Shown: positions 34,810-43,482, numbered from the stretch's first letter. The stretch: 64,000 nt of DNA from Streptomyces violens (GCF_000717745.1 NZ_JOBH01000017.1:124001-188000), one strand, 5' to 3'. Notes: a model not told the origin generated them from the letters alone. A program made the numbers and translations.

Positions 34810-35832
34810 CTAGAAGTCGTCGTCGAAGGAGACCGAGCCCTCGACCGCGACCTGGTACGCGGAGGCGCGGCGCTCGAAGAAGTTGGTCAGCTCCTGGACG
34901 TTCTGCAGCTCCATGAAGGAGAAGGGGTTCTCCGAGCCGTACACGGGTGCAAAGCCGAGCCGCTGCAGCCGCTGGTCGGCCACGCACTGCAGGTACTCGC
35001 GCATGGACGCGGTGTTCATGCCCGGCAGGCCCTCGCCGCACAGGTCGCGCGCGAACTGCAGCTCCGCCTCGACGGCCTCCTTCAACATGTCGATGACCTG
35101 CTGTTCCAGCTCCGCGTCGAAGAGGTCGGGCTCCTCCTCACGGACCGTGTCCACGACCGAGAACGCGAACTCCATGTGCATCGTTTCGTCGCGAAAGACC
35201 CAGTTCGTCCCCGTAGCCAGGCCGTGCAGCAGGCCCCGCGAGCGGAACCAGTACACGTATGCGAACGCGCCGTAGAAGAACAGCCCCTCGATGCAGGCCG
35301 CGAAGCAGATCAGGTTCAGCAGGAAACGGCGGCGGTCGGCCTTGGTCTCCAGGCGGTCGATCTTCTCGACGGAGTCCATCCAGCGGAAGCAGAACTGCGC
35401 CTTCTCGCGGATGGACGGGATGTTCTCGACGGCGGCGAACGCGTCGGCGCGGTCGTCCGGGTCGGGCAGGTACGTGTCCAGCAGTGTCAAGTAGAACTGG
35501 ACGTGCACGGCTTCCTCGAAGAGCTGCCGCGAGAGGTAGAGGCGCGCCTCGGGGGAGTTGATGTGCTTGTACAGCGTGAGGACCAGGTTGTTCGCGACGA
35601 TCGAGTCGCCGGTCGCGAAGAAGGCGACCAGGCGGCCGATCAGGTGCTGCTCGCCCGGTGAGAGCTTGGCGAGGTCGGCCACGTCGGAGTGGAGGTCGAC
35701 CTCCTCCACGGTCCAGGTGTTCTTGATCGCGTCGCGGTACCGGTCGTAGAAGTCCGGGTAGCGCATGGGGCGCAGGGTCAGTTCGAAGCCCGGGTCGAGC
35801 AGGTTCTTCGTCTTGTTGCTGTCGGTGGACAT
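34810..35832 (-). CDS. nrdB: Class Ia ribonucleotide reductase beta subunit
   Basis: The 340-residue ferritin-like protein carries the di-iron site and radical Tyr: first ligand D in TGDSIVANNL, EExxH in LFEEAVHVQFYLT with the Tyr seven residues after the Glu (the Y122 position of E. coli), and the second helix pair CIEGLFFYGAF and DETMHMEF. The C-terminus ends VSFDDDF, the tail that docks on the alpha subunit. Because the radical Tyr is present it is a normal class Ia, not a class Ic, enzyme. Its ATG shares one base with the nrdA stop (TAATG). It is the last gene of the operon. Confidence 0.95.
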   Translation of the reverse strand: MSTDSNKTKNLLDPGFELTLRPMRYPDFYDRYRDAIKNTWTVEEVDLHSDVADLAKLSPGEQHLIGRLVAFFATGDSIVANNLVLTLYKHINSPEARLYLSRQLFEEAVHVQFYLTLLDTYLPDPDDRADAFAAVENIPSIREKAQFCFRWMDSVEKIDRLETKADRRRFLLNLICFAACIEGLFFYGAFAYVYWFRSRGLLHGLATGTNWVFRDETMHMEFAFSVVDTVREEEPDLFDAELEQQVIDMLKEAVEAELQFARDLCGEGLPGMNTASMREYLQCVADQRLQRLGFAPVYGSENPFSFMELQNVQELTNFFERRASAYQVAVEGSVSFDDDF

Positions 35833-38258
35833 TACTGGCAGGCCTCGCAGGACTCGGGGTTTTCCAGGGAGCAGGCGATCGCTTCGGGGTCGGTGGCCTG
35901 CTGGGGTACGGGGGCGGTGGCGGCGGCGCTCGTACCGCGTGCGGACTGCGCGATCCGGGTCGCGGGGCGCGACCGCAGGTAGTACGTGGTCTTGATGCCG
36001 CGCTTCCAGGCGTACGCGTACATCGAGCTGAGCTTGCCGATGGTCGGCGCCGCCATGAAGAGGTTCAGGGACTGGCTCTGGTCCAGGTACGGCGTGCGGT
36101 CGGCGGCCATGTCGATCAGCGCACGCTGCGGGATCTCCCAGGCGGTGCGGTACAGCGCGCGGATCTCCTCGGGGATCCAGGGGACGTCCTGGACCGAGCC
36201 GTTGGCCTCGCGCAGCGCGTCACGGGTGCGCGCGTCCCACAGGCCGAGAGCCTTGAGTTCCTCGATGAGGTACGCGTTGACCTGGAGGAACTCCCCGCTC
36301 AGCGTCTCGCGCTTGAAGAGGTTGGAGACCTGCGGCTCGATGCACTCGTACACGCCCGCGATGGAGGCGATGGTCGCGGTGGGGGCGATCGCCAGAAGGA
36401 GTGAGTTTCGCATGCCGGTCGCCGCGATACGGGTGCGCAGCGCGGCCCAGCGGTCGGCCCAGCGGGGCTCGGCATTGGGGTAGTGGTCGGGGTGCAGGAC
36501 GCCGCGGGCGGTGCGGGTCGCCGTCCAGTTCGGGTGCGGGCCGTGCCGCTCGGCGAGGTCGGCGGAGGCCTCGTACGCGGCGAGCATGATCCGCTCGGAG
36601 ATACGGGTGGACAGCTCGCGCGCCTCGGGGGAGTCGAACGGCAGGCGGAGCCGGAAGAAGACGTCCTGGAGGCCCATCAGGCCCAGACCGACCGGGCGCC
36701 AGCGGGAGTTGGAGGCGCCGGCCTGCTCGGTCGGGTAGAAGTTGATGTCGACGACGCGGTCGAGGAAGGTGACGGCCGTACGGACGGTGGCGTCCAGCCG
36801 CTCCCAGTCCATCTCGCCGTTGGTACCCAGGTGCGCGGCGAGGTTGACCGAGCCGAGGTTGCAGACGGCCGTCTCGCTGTCGTCGGTGACCTCCAGGATC
36901 TCCGTGCAGAGGTTGGAGGAGTGGACGACGCGGCCGGGCTCGGCGGTCTGGTTCGCGGTGCGGTTGGCGGCGTCCTTGAAGGTCATCCAGCCGTTGCCGG
37001 TCTGCGCGAGGGTACGCATCATCCGCGCGTACAGCGTTCGGGCCGGGACCGCCTTGACGGCCTTCCCCTCGGCCTCGGCCTTGCGGTACGCGGCGTCGAA
37101 CTCCGCGCCCCACAGGTCCACCAGCTCCGGCGCGTCCACCGGCGAGAACAGCGACCAGTCCCCGTCCGACTCGACCCGGCGCATGAACTCGTCCGGGATC
37201 CAGTGCGCGATGTTCAGGTTGTGCGTACGCCGCGCCTCCTCACCGGTGTTGTCGCGCAGCTCCAGGAACTCTTCGATGTCCGCGTGCCAGGTCTCCAGGT
37301 ACACGCAGGCCGCGCCCTTGCGGCGGCCGCCCTGGTTCACCGCGGCGACACTCGCGTCGAGGGTGCGCAGGAACGGGACGATGCCGTTGGAGTGCCCGTT
37401 GGTGCCGCGGATCAGCGAACCGCGGGCGCGCACGCGGGAGTACGAGAGGCCGATGCCGCCGGCGTGCTTCGAGAGGCGTGCGACCTGGTGGTAGCGGTCG
37501 TAGATCGAGTCCAGCTCGTCCAGCGGCGAGTCCAGCAGGTAGCAGGAGGACATCTGCGGGTGGCGGGTGCCGGAGTTGAAGAGCGTGGGGGAGGAGGGCA
37601 GGTAGGAGAGCGTGCTGGTCAGCGCGTAGAGCGCGGCGACGTCCTGGACGGCGCGGTCCGAGTGGTCCTCGGCCAGCCCGCACGCCACCCGCAGCAGGAA
37701 GTGCTGCGGCGTCTCGATGACCTTGCGGGTGAGCGGGTGGCGGAGGAGGTAGCGCGAGTAGACCGTACGCAGGCCGAAGTAGCCGAAGCGGTCGTCGGCG
37801 CCGTCCGCGAGGGCCTCCTCGACCAGGGCGTCCAGCCGGTCGGCGTGGGTGCGGACGAACTCCGCGGTGCCGTCGGCGATCAGGCCCTCGTGGTGACCGG
37901 TGGCGACCGAGGCGGCGAAGCCCGTCGCGCCCTGGCCGGCGGCCTCCTCGGCGATCGCGGCGGTCAGCAGCCGCGCGGCCAGCTTGGAGTACTGCGGCTC
38001 GTCGCCGATCAGCCCGGCGGCGGCCTCCATCGCCAGCTCGCGCAGCTCAGCCTCGTCCGAGCCGGCGTGCCGGCCGCGCAGCGCGGCCGCGGCGACCTTG
38101 CCCGGGTCGGTGGCCGGCAGGTCGGCGGTGAGGTCGGTCAGGGTGCGCAGCAGGGCCGTACCGGGGCCGTCCTGGGCCTGCCCGGTCGCCGGCCGCGCCT
38201 CCTGTGCCGGCTGCACCGTCTGCGCCTCTCGTGCTGACTCCGCTGGCGCGATGGTCAC
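35832..38258 (-). CDS. nrdA: Class Ia ribonucleotide reductase alpha subunit
   Basis: The 808-residue catalytic subunit reduces ribonucleoside diphosphates. The active-site Cys pair and radical site are in HPQMSSCYLLDSP and HSSNLCTEILE (N-x-C-x-E), and the C-terminal thiol relay is CEAC. The first 45 residues are Ala/Pro/Gln-rich; the segment that follows does not show the usual ATP-cone pattern, so allosteric overall-activity control may be altered. GTG 38258 follows GTGAGGAG at 8 nt. Expression is expected to fall with NrdR binding and with adenosylcobalamin through the upstream riboswitch, favouring the B12-dependent class II enzyme when B12 is present, as established for S. coelicolor nrdABS. 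Confidence 0.95.
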   Translation of the reverse strand: MTIAPAESAREAQTVQPAQEARPATGQAQDGPGTALLRTLTDLTADLPATDPGKVAAAALRGRHAGSDEAELRELAMEAAAGLIGDEPQYSKLAARLLTAAIAEEAAGQGATGFAASVATGHHEGLIADGTAEFVRTHADRLDALVEEALADGADDRFGYFGLRTVYSRYLLRHPLTRKVIETPQHFLLRVACGLAEDHSDRAVQDVAALYALTSTLSYLPSSPTLFNSGTRHPQMSSCYLLDSPLDELDSIYDRYHQVARLSKHAGGIGLSYSRVRARGSLIRGTNGHSNGIVPFLRTLDASVAAVNQGGRRKGAACVYLETWHADIEEFLELRDNTGEEARRTHNLNIAHWIPDEFMRRVESDGDWSLFSPVDAPELVDLWGAEFDAAYRKAEAEGKAVKAVPARTLYARMMRTLAQTGNGWMTFKDAANRTANQTAEPGRVVHSSNLCTEILEVTDDSETAVCNLGSVNLAAHLGTNGEMDWERLDATVRTAVTFLDRVVDINFYPTEQAGASNSRWRPVGLGLMGLQDVFFRLRLPFDSPEARELSTRISERIMLAAYEASADLAERHGPHPNWTATRTARGVLHPDHYPNAEPRWADRWAALRTRIAATGMRNSLLLAIAPTATIASIAGVYECIEPQVSNLFKRETLSGEFLQVNAYLIEELKALGLWDARTRDALREANGSVQDVPWIPEEIRALYRTAWEIPQRALIDMAADRTPYLDQSQSLNLFMAAPTIGKLSSMYAYAWKRGIKTTYYLRSRPATRIAQSARGTSAAATAPVPQQATDPEAIACSLENPESCEACQ

Positions 38259-38417
38259 CTTGTGCTCTCCTCACTCGGCTGGGGCCGGGGGAGGGCACGA
38301 CGGAGGCGTACGGGCAGCCGCGCCGGAGCCCTGCCGGGCACGCGGGCACACCACGCAGCGTCCACCGGCCCAACCCACGGAGCCCGGACGTCTCGACGCC
38401 CGCACCGGAACGGAACG

Positions 38418-38530
38418 GGCGTACCGTCGGCAGGTCCTCGGACTTGGCGAGCGCGCAAATGCCCACTCAGCACACCGTTGCGGGACAGTTCCGGATTCGC
38501 ACCGGATTCCCCTGCGGCGACAGCGAGGAC
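38418..38530 (-). ncRNA. Cobalamin (AdoCbl) riboswitch controlling nrdAB
   Basis: Read on the minus strand, the conserved core GGGAATCCGGTGCGAATC begins at 38511 and continues into CCGGAACTGTCCCGCAACGG down to 38474. The 3' closing segment GTCCGAGGACCTGCCGACGG follows at 38443-38424. These are the invariant blocks of the B12 riboswitch in the correct order. The middle arm between them is short and I do not see a clear GCCACTG box. The exact ends are approximate. About 160 nt of expression platform separate it from nrdA. Confidence 0.92.
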
Positions 38531-38531
38531 G

Positions 38532-38547
38532 AGCATACATCTTGTGT
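38532..38547. promoter_or_regulatory. NrdR-like box 1
   Basis: AGCATACATCTTGTGT agrees with the NrdR consensus acaCwAtATaTwGtgt at about 11 of 16 positions, with the right half (TTGTGT) fully conserved. It stands exactly 31 bp from box 2, about three helical turns, the tandem arrangement reported for NrdR operators. Confidence 0.7.
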
Positions 38548-38562
38548 CGGGTTGCGCGAGCG

Positions 38563-38578
38563 TCCCCATATCTTGTGT
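38563..38578. promoter_or_regulatory. NrdR-like box 2
   Basis: TCCCCATATCTTGTGT agrees with the NrdR consensus at about 12 of 16 positions and covers the candidate -10 of the nrdAB promoter. Together with box 1 it should repress nrdAB when NrdR carries dATP. Confidence 0.72.
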
Positions 38579-38595
38579 CGCGGTGCGACTGTCAG
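38567..38595 (-). promoter_or_regulatory. Candidate nrdAB promoter
   Basis: On the minus strand CTGACA (complement of 38590-38595) and GATATG (complement of 38567-38572) are separated by exactly 17 bp. Transcription would begin near 38560, about 50 nt before the riboswitch core. The -10 is inside NrdR box 2. Confidence 0.6.
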
Positions 38596-38664
38596 TGCTG
38601 TTGTCAGTGCCGTCCGCTACGTTCGGAATCGGTGAGCCGATCCGGATGCGACAACGGCCGGATA

Positions 38665-38703
38665 CGACAACGGGCCGCCGGATTTCCCGGCGGCCCGTTG
38701 TCG
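38665..38703. terminator. Terminator after the symporter operon
   Basis: A 17-bp perfect stem (38665-38681 with 38687-38703) and loop ATTTC, 18 bp after the symporter stop on the minus strand. It also insulates the nrdAB promoter just downstream. Confidence 0.87.
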
Positions 38704-38720
38704 TGCGGAGGGGAGTGGCG

Positions 38721-40433
38721 TCAGTGCGCCGCCCCCGCCGTCGCCGGAGGCAGCTCGGCCTGGACGCCCTTGTCGCCGACGTCCGCCGTGTAGTCCTCGG
38801 GCGAGGTCTCGTCGATGCCGTCAGGCGTCTTCGTGGCTCGCAGGACGACCGTCAGGACCACCGTCACCAGGACGTTCAGCACGAACGCGGTCAGACCGAT
38901 GTAGCCGATCTCCCCGATGCCGGGGATCTCCGCGTTCGAGCCGCCGAAGTGCTTCTGGGTGGGGCTCGCCACGCCGTACGCCGCGACCGTGCCGTACAGC
39001 ATGCCGACCGCCCAGCCGGCGAGCAGCGCCCAGCGGTGGAACCAGCGGGTGAACAGGCCGCCCACCAGCGCCGGCATGGTCTGCAGGATCCAGATGCCGC
39101 CCAGCAGCTGGAAGTTGATCGCCACCGTCTTGTCCATCGTCAGGACGAACGCCAGCGCACCGACCTTCACCAGCAGCGACACCAGCTTGGCGACCTTGTG
39201 CTCCTGCGCGGGCGTGGCACCCGGCTTGAGGAAGTCCTTGTAGATGTTGCGGGTGAAGAGGTTCGCCGCGGCGATCGACATGATCGCGGCGGGCACCAGC
39301 GCGCCGATGCCGATCGCGGCGAACGCCACGCCCGTGAACCAGTCCGGGAACATGTTCTCGAACAGCTGCGGGATCGCCAACTGACCGTTCTGCACCTTGA
39401 TCCCGGACGCGATCGCCATGAAGCCGAGCAGCGCCAGGAAGCCGAGCATCAGCGAGTACAGCGGCAGGATGGTGGTGTTGCGGCGGATCACGTTACGGCT
39501 CCGCGAGGAGAGCGTGGCCGTGATCGAGTGCGGATACATGAACAGCGCCAGCGCCGAACCGAGCGCCAGCGTCGCGTACGCCCACTGCGCGTTCGGACCG
39601 CTCGCGAGCTCCCCGCGCGGCTTGCCCGTGGCCGGGTTGGTCTCCGCGAAGGCGTCACCCGCTGCGTGGAAGATGTGCTCGAAGCCGCCCAGCTTGATCG
39701 GGATGTAGATGATCGCCACCGCGATGACGAGGTAGATCAGGCCGTCCTTGACGAACGCGATCAGCGCGGGCGCGCGCAGCCCGGAGGAGTAGGTGTACGC
39801 GGCCAGCACGCCGAAGGCAATCAGCAGCGGCAGGTCCTTGATGAACCAGTGCGTGCTCTCCCCGCCGCCGACGCCCATCACGTCCAGCACGGCCTGGATG
39901 CCCACGAGTTGCAGCGCGATGTACGGCATCGTGGCGAGGATGCCGGTGAGCGCGACGGCCAGCGACAGGGCCTTGGAGCCGAAGCGGCCGCGCACGAAGT
40001 CCGAGGTGGTGACGTACCCGTGCTTGTGCGACACCGACCACAGACGCGGCAGGAAGGTGAAGATCAGGGGGTAGACGAGGATCGTGTACGGCACGGCGAA
40101 GAAACCGGCCGCGCCCGCCGCGTAGATCGCCGCGGGCACGGCGACGAACGTGTACGCGGTGTACAGGTCGCCGCCCAGCAGGAACCACGTCACCCACGTA
40201 CCGAAGCTGCGGCCGCCCAGGCCCCACTCGTCGAGGTTGTCGGACTGCTCGGCCTTGCGCCAGCGCGCGGCCAGGAAGCCCATGACCGTGACGGCTATGA
40301 AGAAGAAGATGAAGACGGCCAGCGCGATGCCGTTCACGCCGCCGGTCGCGTCCGCCGCGATCGCATTTCCGCCCGGGACGGCCGGGGTGACCGCGGTGGC
40401 CGGGAGATTCGTTGCCATGGTCATCGTCATCAC
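38721..40433 (-). CDS. Sodium:solute symporter, monocarboxylate (MctP/acetate-like) type
   Basis: The 570-residue protein has about 13 transmembrane helices and the SSS-family signature pattern (DEWGLGGRSFGTWVTWFLLGGDLYTAYTF; GALVPAAIMSIAAANLFTRNIYKDF). The latter sequence with NLFTRNIY is typical of monocarboxylate uptake permeases such as MctP and MctC. The acidic C-terminal tail (DETSPEDYTADVGDKG) is cytoplasmic. The start is ambiguous among clustered codons (GTG 40433, ATG 40430 and two later ATGs); GTG 40433 overlaps the DUF3311 stop by 4 bp. The substrate is probably a short-chain monocarboxylate such as acetate, pyruvate or lactate (inference from family). Confidence 0.88.
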   Translation of the reverse strand: MMTMTMATNLPATAVTPAVPGGNAIAADATGGVNGIALAVFIFFFIAVTVMGFLAARWRKAEQSDNLDEWGLGGRSFGTWVTWFLLGGDLYTAYTFVAVPAAIYAAGAAGFFAVPYTILVYPLIFTFLPRLWSVSHKHGYVTTSDFVRGRFGSKALSLAVALTGILATMPYIALQLVGIQAVLDVMGVGGGESTHWFIKDLPLLIAFGVLAAYTYSSGLRAPALIAFVKDGLIYLVIAVAIIYIPIKLGGFEHIFHAAGDAFAETNPATGKPRGELASGPNAQWAYATLALGSALALFMYPHSITATLSSRSRNVIRRNTTILPLYSLMLGFLALLGFMAIASGIKVQNGQLAIPQLFENMFPDWFTGVAFAAIGIGALVPAAIMSIAAANLFTRNIYKDFLKPGATPAQEHKVAKLVSLLVKVGALAFVLTMDKTVAINFQLLGGIWILQTMPALVGGLFTRWFHRWALLAGWAVGMLYGTVAAYGVASPTQKHFGGSNAEIPGIGEIGYIGLTAFVLNVLVTVVLTVVLRATKTPDGIDETSPEDYTADVGDKGVQAELPPATAGAAH

Positions 40434-40699
40434 TTCGACGCACCGTCCTTACGGGCGCGAAGCTGACGCTGCTCACGCTGCACGAGCTTGTACGCGATCA
40501 TCGTCAGCGCCGTCGAGATCAGCACCCACAGCATCTGGTACCAGTAGAAGAACGGGATGCCGATCAGCGTCGGCTCGACCTTCGCGTACGAACTCACCCA
40601 GAGCATCGCCACGAACGGAGCGAACAGGCACAGGCCGGCCACCACACGTGTGGGCGTGACGATCGGCCCGGAACGGGGTGTTTCGGCTGGCTCTGACAT
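40430..40699 (-). CDS. DUF3311 small membrane protein, symporter partner
   Basis: The 89-residue protein has two transmembrane helices (VVAGLCLFAPFVAMLWVS; YWYQMLWVLISTALTMIAY) and a basic tail (REQRQLRARKDG). DUF3311 proteins are almost always found immediately before an SSS monocarboxylate symporter, as here, and are thought to be required for its assembly or activity. ATG 40699 (MSEPAETPRSG) is preferred because GGAGCAGC lies upstream; the ATG at 40726 lacks a ribosome site. It is translationally coupled to the symporter. Confidence 0.87.
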   Translation of the reverse strand: MSEPAETPRSGPIVTPTRVVAGLCLFAPFVAMLWVSSYAKVEPTLIGIPFFYWYQMLWVLISTALTMIAYKLVQREQRQLRARKDGASK

Positions 40700-40850
40700 A
40701 TCCGCTGCTCCATCCCTGGCGATCATCTAGGTAAGGCCAGGAAATCTAAGCGCCTGAAGCGGCTGACGTCACCAGCTGTCCGCATATCGGTACGGACACG
40801 GTTTGGGGGAGGGCGCGGGGTACGGCCAGGGTTTGGGCCAAAGCCGCACT

Positions 40851-40905
40851 CCGGGGGCCTCCCCCCCGCCCCCACCCCCTCCTCCTCCTGCCTCCTCCGC
40901 CACCC
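40851..40905 (-). other. G-rich tract on the minus strand (quadruplex candidate)
   Basis: Almost the whole segment is pyrimidine on the plus strand, so the minus strand has several runs of three to seven G separated by short spacers. It begins 9 nt after the YbdD stop on the minus strand, so it would be in the 3' end of the cstA-ybdD transcript. No hairpin terminator is visible there. Confidence 0.5.
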
Positions 40906-40913
40906 CGCGCCTC

Positions 40914-41183
40914 TCAGCAGCAGCGGAACCCCGAGCGGGGGTCACCCTCCCTCGCATCCGTCCTGCGGCGCTCGAACTCCCCGCGGGTGGGGACCGGGGC
41001 GTCAGGGTCGTGCCGACGGAGATGCTCGACATACCGGTCGTACGCCGACTCCCCGGTCAACTCCCGCACATACCACCGCACGCCCCGCGCCCACCGCGCC
41101 ACGACCGCCTTCACCGGGACGCCCCGCGTACCGTCCGCGCGGCGGCCGTCCGCCCGACGCCCCGGGCTTGCCGAGTCGTTCAC
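40914..41183 (-). CDS. YbdD/YjiX family protein
   Basis: The 89-residue protein matches the YbdD/YjiX (DUF466) family, with the characteristic RWYVRELTGESAYDRYVEHLRRHDPDAPVPTR in the middle and FRCC at the end. In E. coli ybdD follows cstA and yjiX follows btsT (yjiY), and the small proteins are needed for pyruvate uptake activity. Here GTG 41183 overlaps the cstA stop by 4 bp (GTGA), keeping the same pairing. The N-terminus is Arg-rich with an RRADGRRADG repeat. Confidence 0.9.
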   Translation of the reverse strand: MNDSASPGRRADGRRADGTRGVPVKAVVARWARGVRWYVRELTGESAYDRYVEHLRRHDPDAPVPTRGEFERRRTDAREGDPRSGFRCC

Positions 41184-43321
41184 CTGCGAGCCCCTTCCTC
41201 CCCAGCCGCCGCCAGTTCCCCCTTCTCCTCACGCGTGGCTATCAGGCCGGCCGGGGCCACGATGCGGGAGGTGACGTACGGGGCCTCCTTCAGCGGAGTC
41301 GCGTCCGGGGTGCGGAGGTGGCGGATGCATACGCGGGTCGCGTCGGCGATCACTACGACGATCAGCAGGGCCAGTACTGCCGACAGCACGCCGTCCACCG
41401 TGGAGTTGGTGACCACCGTGTGCATGTCGTCCATCGACTTCGCGGGTGGGAGTACCTTCCCCGCGTCGATGGCGTCCTGGTAGACGGCCCGTTGCGTGAA
41501 GAAGCCCACCTTCGGGTCGCCGGAGAAGACCTTCTGCCAGCTCGCGGTCAGGGTGACCACCGCGTCCCAGGCCAGCGGTATGCCCGTGATCCAGGCCCAC
41601 TTCAGCCGGCCGGACTTCACCAGCAGCGTCGTGCACACCGCCAGCGCGACCGCCGCCAGGAGCTGGTTGGAGATTCCGAAGATCGGGAAGAGCTGGTTGA
41701 TGCCGCCCAGCGGCTCATGGACGCCCACCCACAGGAAGTACCCCCACAGGCCCACCACGGCCGCGCTGCACAGGATCAGCCCCGGCTTCCAACTGATGTC
41801 CCGGAACGGCTTGTAGGCGTTGCCCAGCATGTCCTGGAGCATGAAGCGGCCCACCCGCGTGCCCGCGTCCAGCGCCGTCAGGATGAACAGCGCCTCGAAC
41901 ATGATCGCGAAGTGGTACCAGAACGCCTTCATCCCGCCGCCGCCCACCACTTGCGAGAAGATCTCCGAGACGCCGACGGCCAGGGTGGGCGCGCCGCCCG
42001 TCCGGGACAGCAGTGTCTGTTCCTCCACGGACCTGGCCGCGGCCGCCAGTTGGTCGGGGGAGATCGAGTAACCGAACTGGGCGACCGCCTGGGAGGCGGA
42101 CTGGACGGAGTCGCCGATGACGCCCGCCGGGGCGTTCATCGCGAAGTACAGGCCGGGGTCGATGATGGACGCGGCCACCAGCGCCATCACCGCGACGAAC
42201 GACTCCATCAGCATCGAGCCGTACCCGATCATCCGGATCTGGGTCTCCTTCTGCACCATCTTCGGCGTGGTGCCCGAGGAGATCAGCGCGTGGAAGCCCG
42301 ACAGCGCGCCACAGGCGATGGTGATGAAGGCGAAGGGGAAGAGGGAGCCGGCGAAGACCGGGCCGTCGCCGCGGCTCGCGAAGTCCGTCACCGCGTCCAT
42401 CTTCAGCGTCGGCAGGGCGATCACCACGCCCAGCGCCAGCAGGGCGATCGTGCCGATCTTCATGAACGTGGAGAGGTAGTCGCGGGGCGCGAGCAGGGTC
42501 CAGACGGGGAGCACAGAGGCGATGAAGCCGTATGCCACCAGCCAGATGACCAGGGTCTTCGGCTGGAGGGTGAAGGTGTCGGCCCAGGAGGACTCCGCGA
42601 CCCAGCGGCCGCCGACGAGGGCGAGGAGCAGCAGCGCGATGCCGAGGAGGGAGACCTCGGTGATCCGGCCGGGGCGGAGGAAGCGCAGGTAGACGCCCAT
42701 GATGAGGGCGATGGGGATCGTCATGCCGATGGAGAACGTGCCCCAGGGGGACGCGGCCAGCGCGTTGACGATCACCAGGGCCAGCACGCCCAGCAGGATG
42801 ATCATGATGGCGAAGGCGGCGAGCAGCGCGGCGGCCCCGCCGAACGGGCCGATCTCCTCGCGCGCCATCTGGCCCAGCGACTTCCCGTCCCGCCGGGTCG
42901 AGAAGAAGAGCACCACCATGTCCTGCACGGCGCCCGCGAACACCACTCCGGCGATGATCCAGATCGTGCCGGGGAGATACCCCATCTGCGCCGCGAGCAC
43001 CGGCCCGACCAGCGGTCCCGCGCCCGCGATGGCCGCGAAGTGGTGGCCGAGCAGGACGCGGCGGTCGGTGGGGTGGAAGTCGATGCCGTTGTTCAGCCGC
43101 TCGGCCGGGGTGGCGCGGTTCTTGTCCACCCGCAGCACGCGCGTGGCGATGAACCGCGAGTAGAAGCGGTACGCGATGGCGTACGTGCCGAGGGCGGCGG
43201 CCACCATCCAGGCCGCCGACACCTCCTCGCCGCGGCCCAGTGCGAGCAGGGTCCAGCCGGCGGCGCCGATGAGCGCAACGGCTGTCCAGATGGCGATCGT
43301 TCGGGGCGATGTCGTACGCAC
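41180..43321 (-). CDS. cstA: Carbon starvation protein CstA, peptide/pyruvate transporter
   Basis: The 713-residue protein has about 16 transmembrane helices and the CstA landmarks: HHFAAIAGAGPLVGPVLAAQMGYLPG near residue 95, GALSGFHALISSGTTPK, and FEALFILTALDAGTRVGRFMLQD. CstA and its paralogue BtsT take up peptides or pyruvate. GTG 43321 follows GAGGACGG. It is coupled to ybdD. A TGTGA-N6-CTACA element 50 bp upstream resembles a CRP site; cstA is cAMP-CRP-dependent in E. coli, but this is not shown in Streptomyces. Confidence 0.92.
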   Translation of the reverse strand: MRTTSPRTIAIWTAVALIGAAGWTLLALGRGEEVSAAWMVAAALGTYAIAYRFYSRFIATRVLRVDKNRATPAERLNNGIDFHPTDRRVLLGHHFAAIAGAGPLVGPVLAAQMGYLPGTIWIIAGVVFAGAVQDMVVLFFSTRRDGKSLGQMAREEIGPFGGAAALLAAFAIMIILLGVLALVIVNALAASPWGTFSIGMTIPIALIMGVYLRFLRPGRITEVSLLGIALLLLALVGGRWVAESSWADTFTLQPKTLVIWLVAYGFIASVLPVWTLLAPRDYLSTFMKIGTIALLALGVVIALPTLKMDAVTDFASRGDGPVFAGSLFPFAFITIACGALSGFHALISSGTTPKMVQKETQIRMIGYGSMLMESFVAVMALVAASIIDPGLYFAMNAPAGVIGDSVQSASQAVAQFGYSISPDQLAAAARSVEEQTLLSRTGGAPTLAVGVSEIFSQVVGGGGMKAFWYHFAIMFEALFILTALDAGTRVGRFMLQDMLGNAYKPFRDISWKPGLILCSAAVVGLWGYFLWVGVHEPLGGINQLFPIFGISNQLLAAVALAVCTTLLVKSGRLKWAWITGIPLAWDAVVTLTASWQKVFSGDPKVGFFTQRAVYQDAIDAGKVLPPAKSMDDMHTVVTNSTVDGVLSAVLALLIVVVIADATRVCIRHLRTPDATPLKEAPYVTSRIVAPAGLIATREEKGELAAAGEEGARR

Positions 43322-43370
43322 TGGCCGTCCTCCCGTCCTGACGGTGACGGAAGGACCGTAAAGCAGGGAA

Positions 43371-43386
43371 TGTGACGTGCGCTACA
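43371..43386. promoter_or_regulatory. Weak CRP-like site upstream of cstA
   Basis: TGTGACGTGCGCTACA has a perfect left half and three of five bases of the right half of TGTGA-N6-TCACA. Read as GTG-N6-GNCAC it has one mismatch. It lies 50 bp before the cstA start. Confidence 0.35.
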
Positions 43387-43482
43387 CCCTGTGGACAACC
43401 AGGGTGACGAGGATGTGCACTTCCACACCTCCCGGCCCATGCGGCCGGGCCCGGCCCCGTACTGCCAGTCGTCCGGCCGCCG

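Noticed and set aside
43364..43393. Second sigma-R promoter (GGGAAT) near cstA
   Set aside because: GGGAAT at 43364 lacks GTT at the required 16-18-bp distance and points away from cstA.
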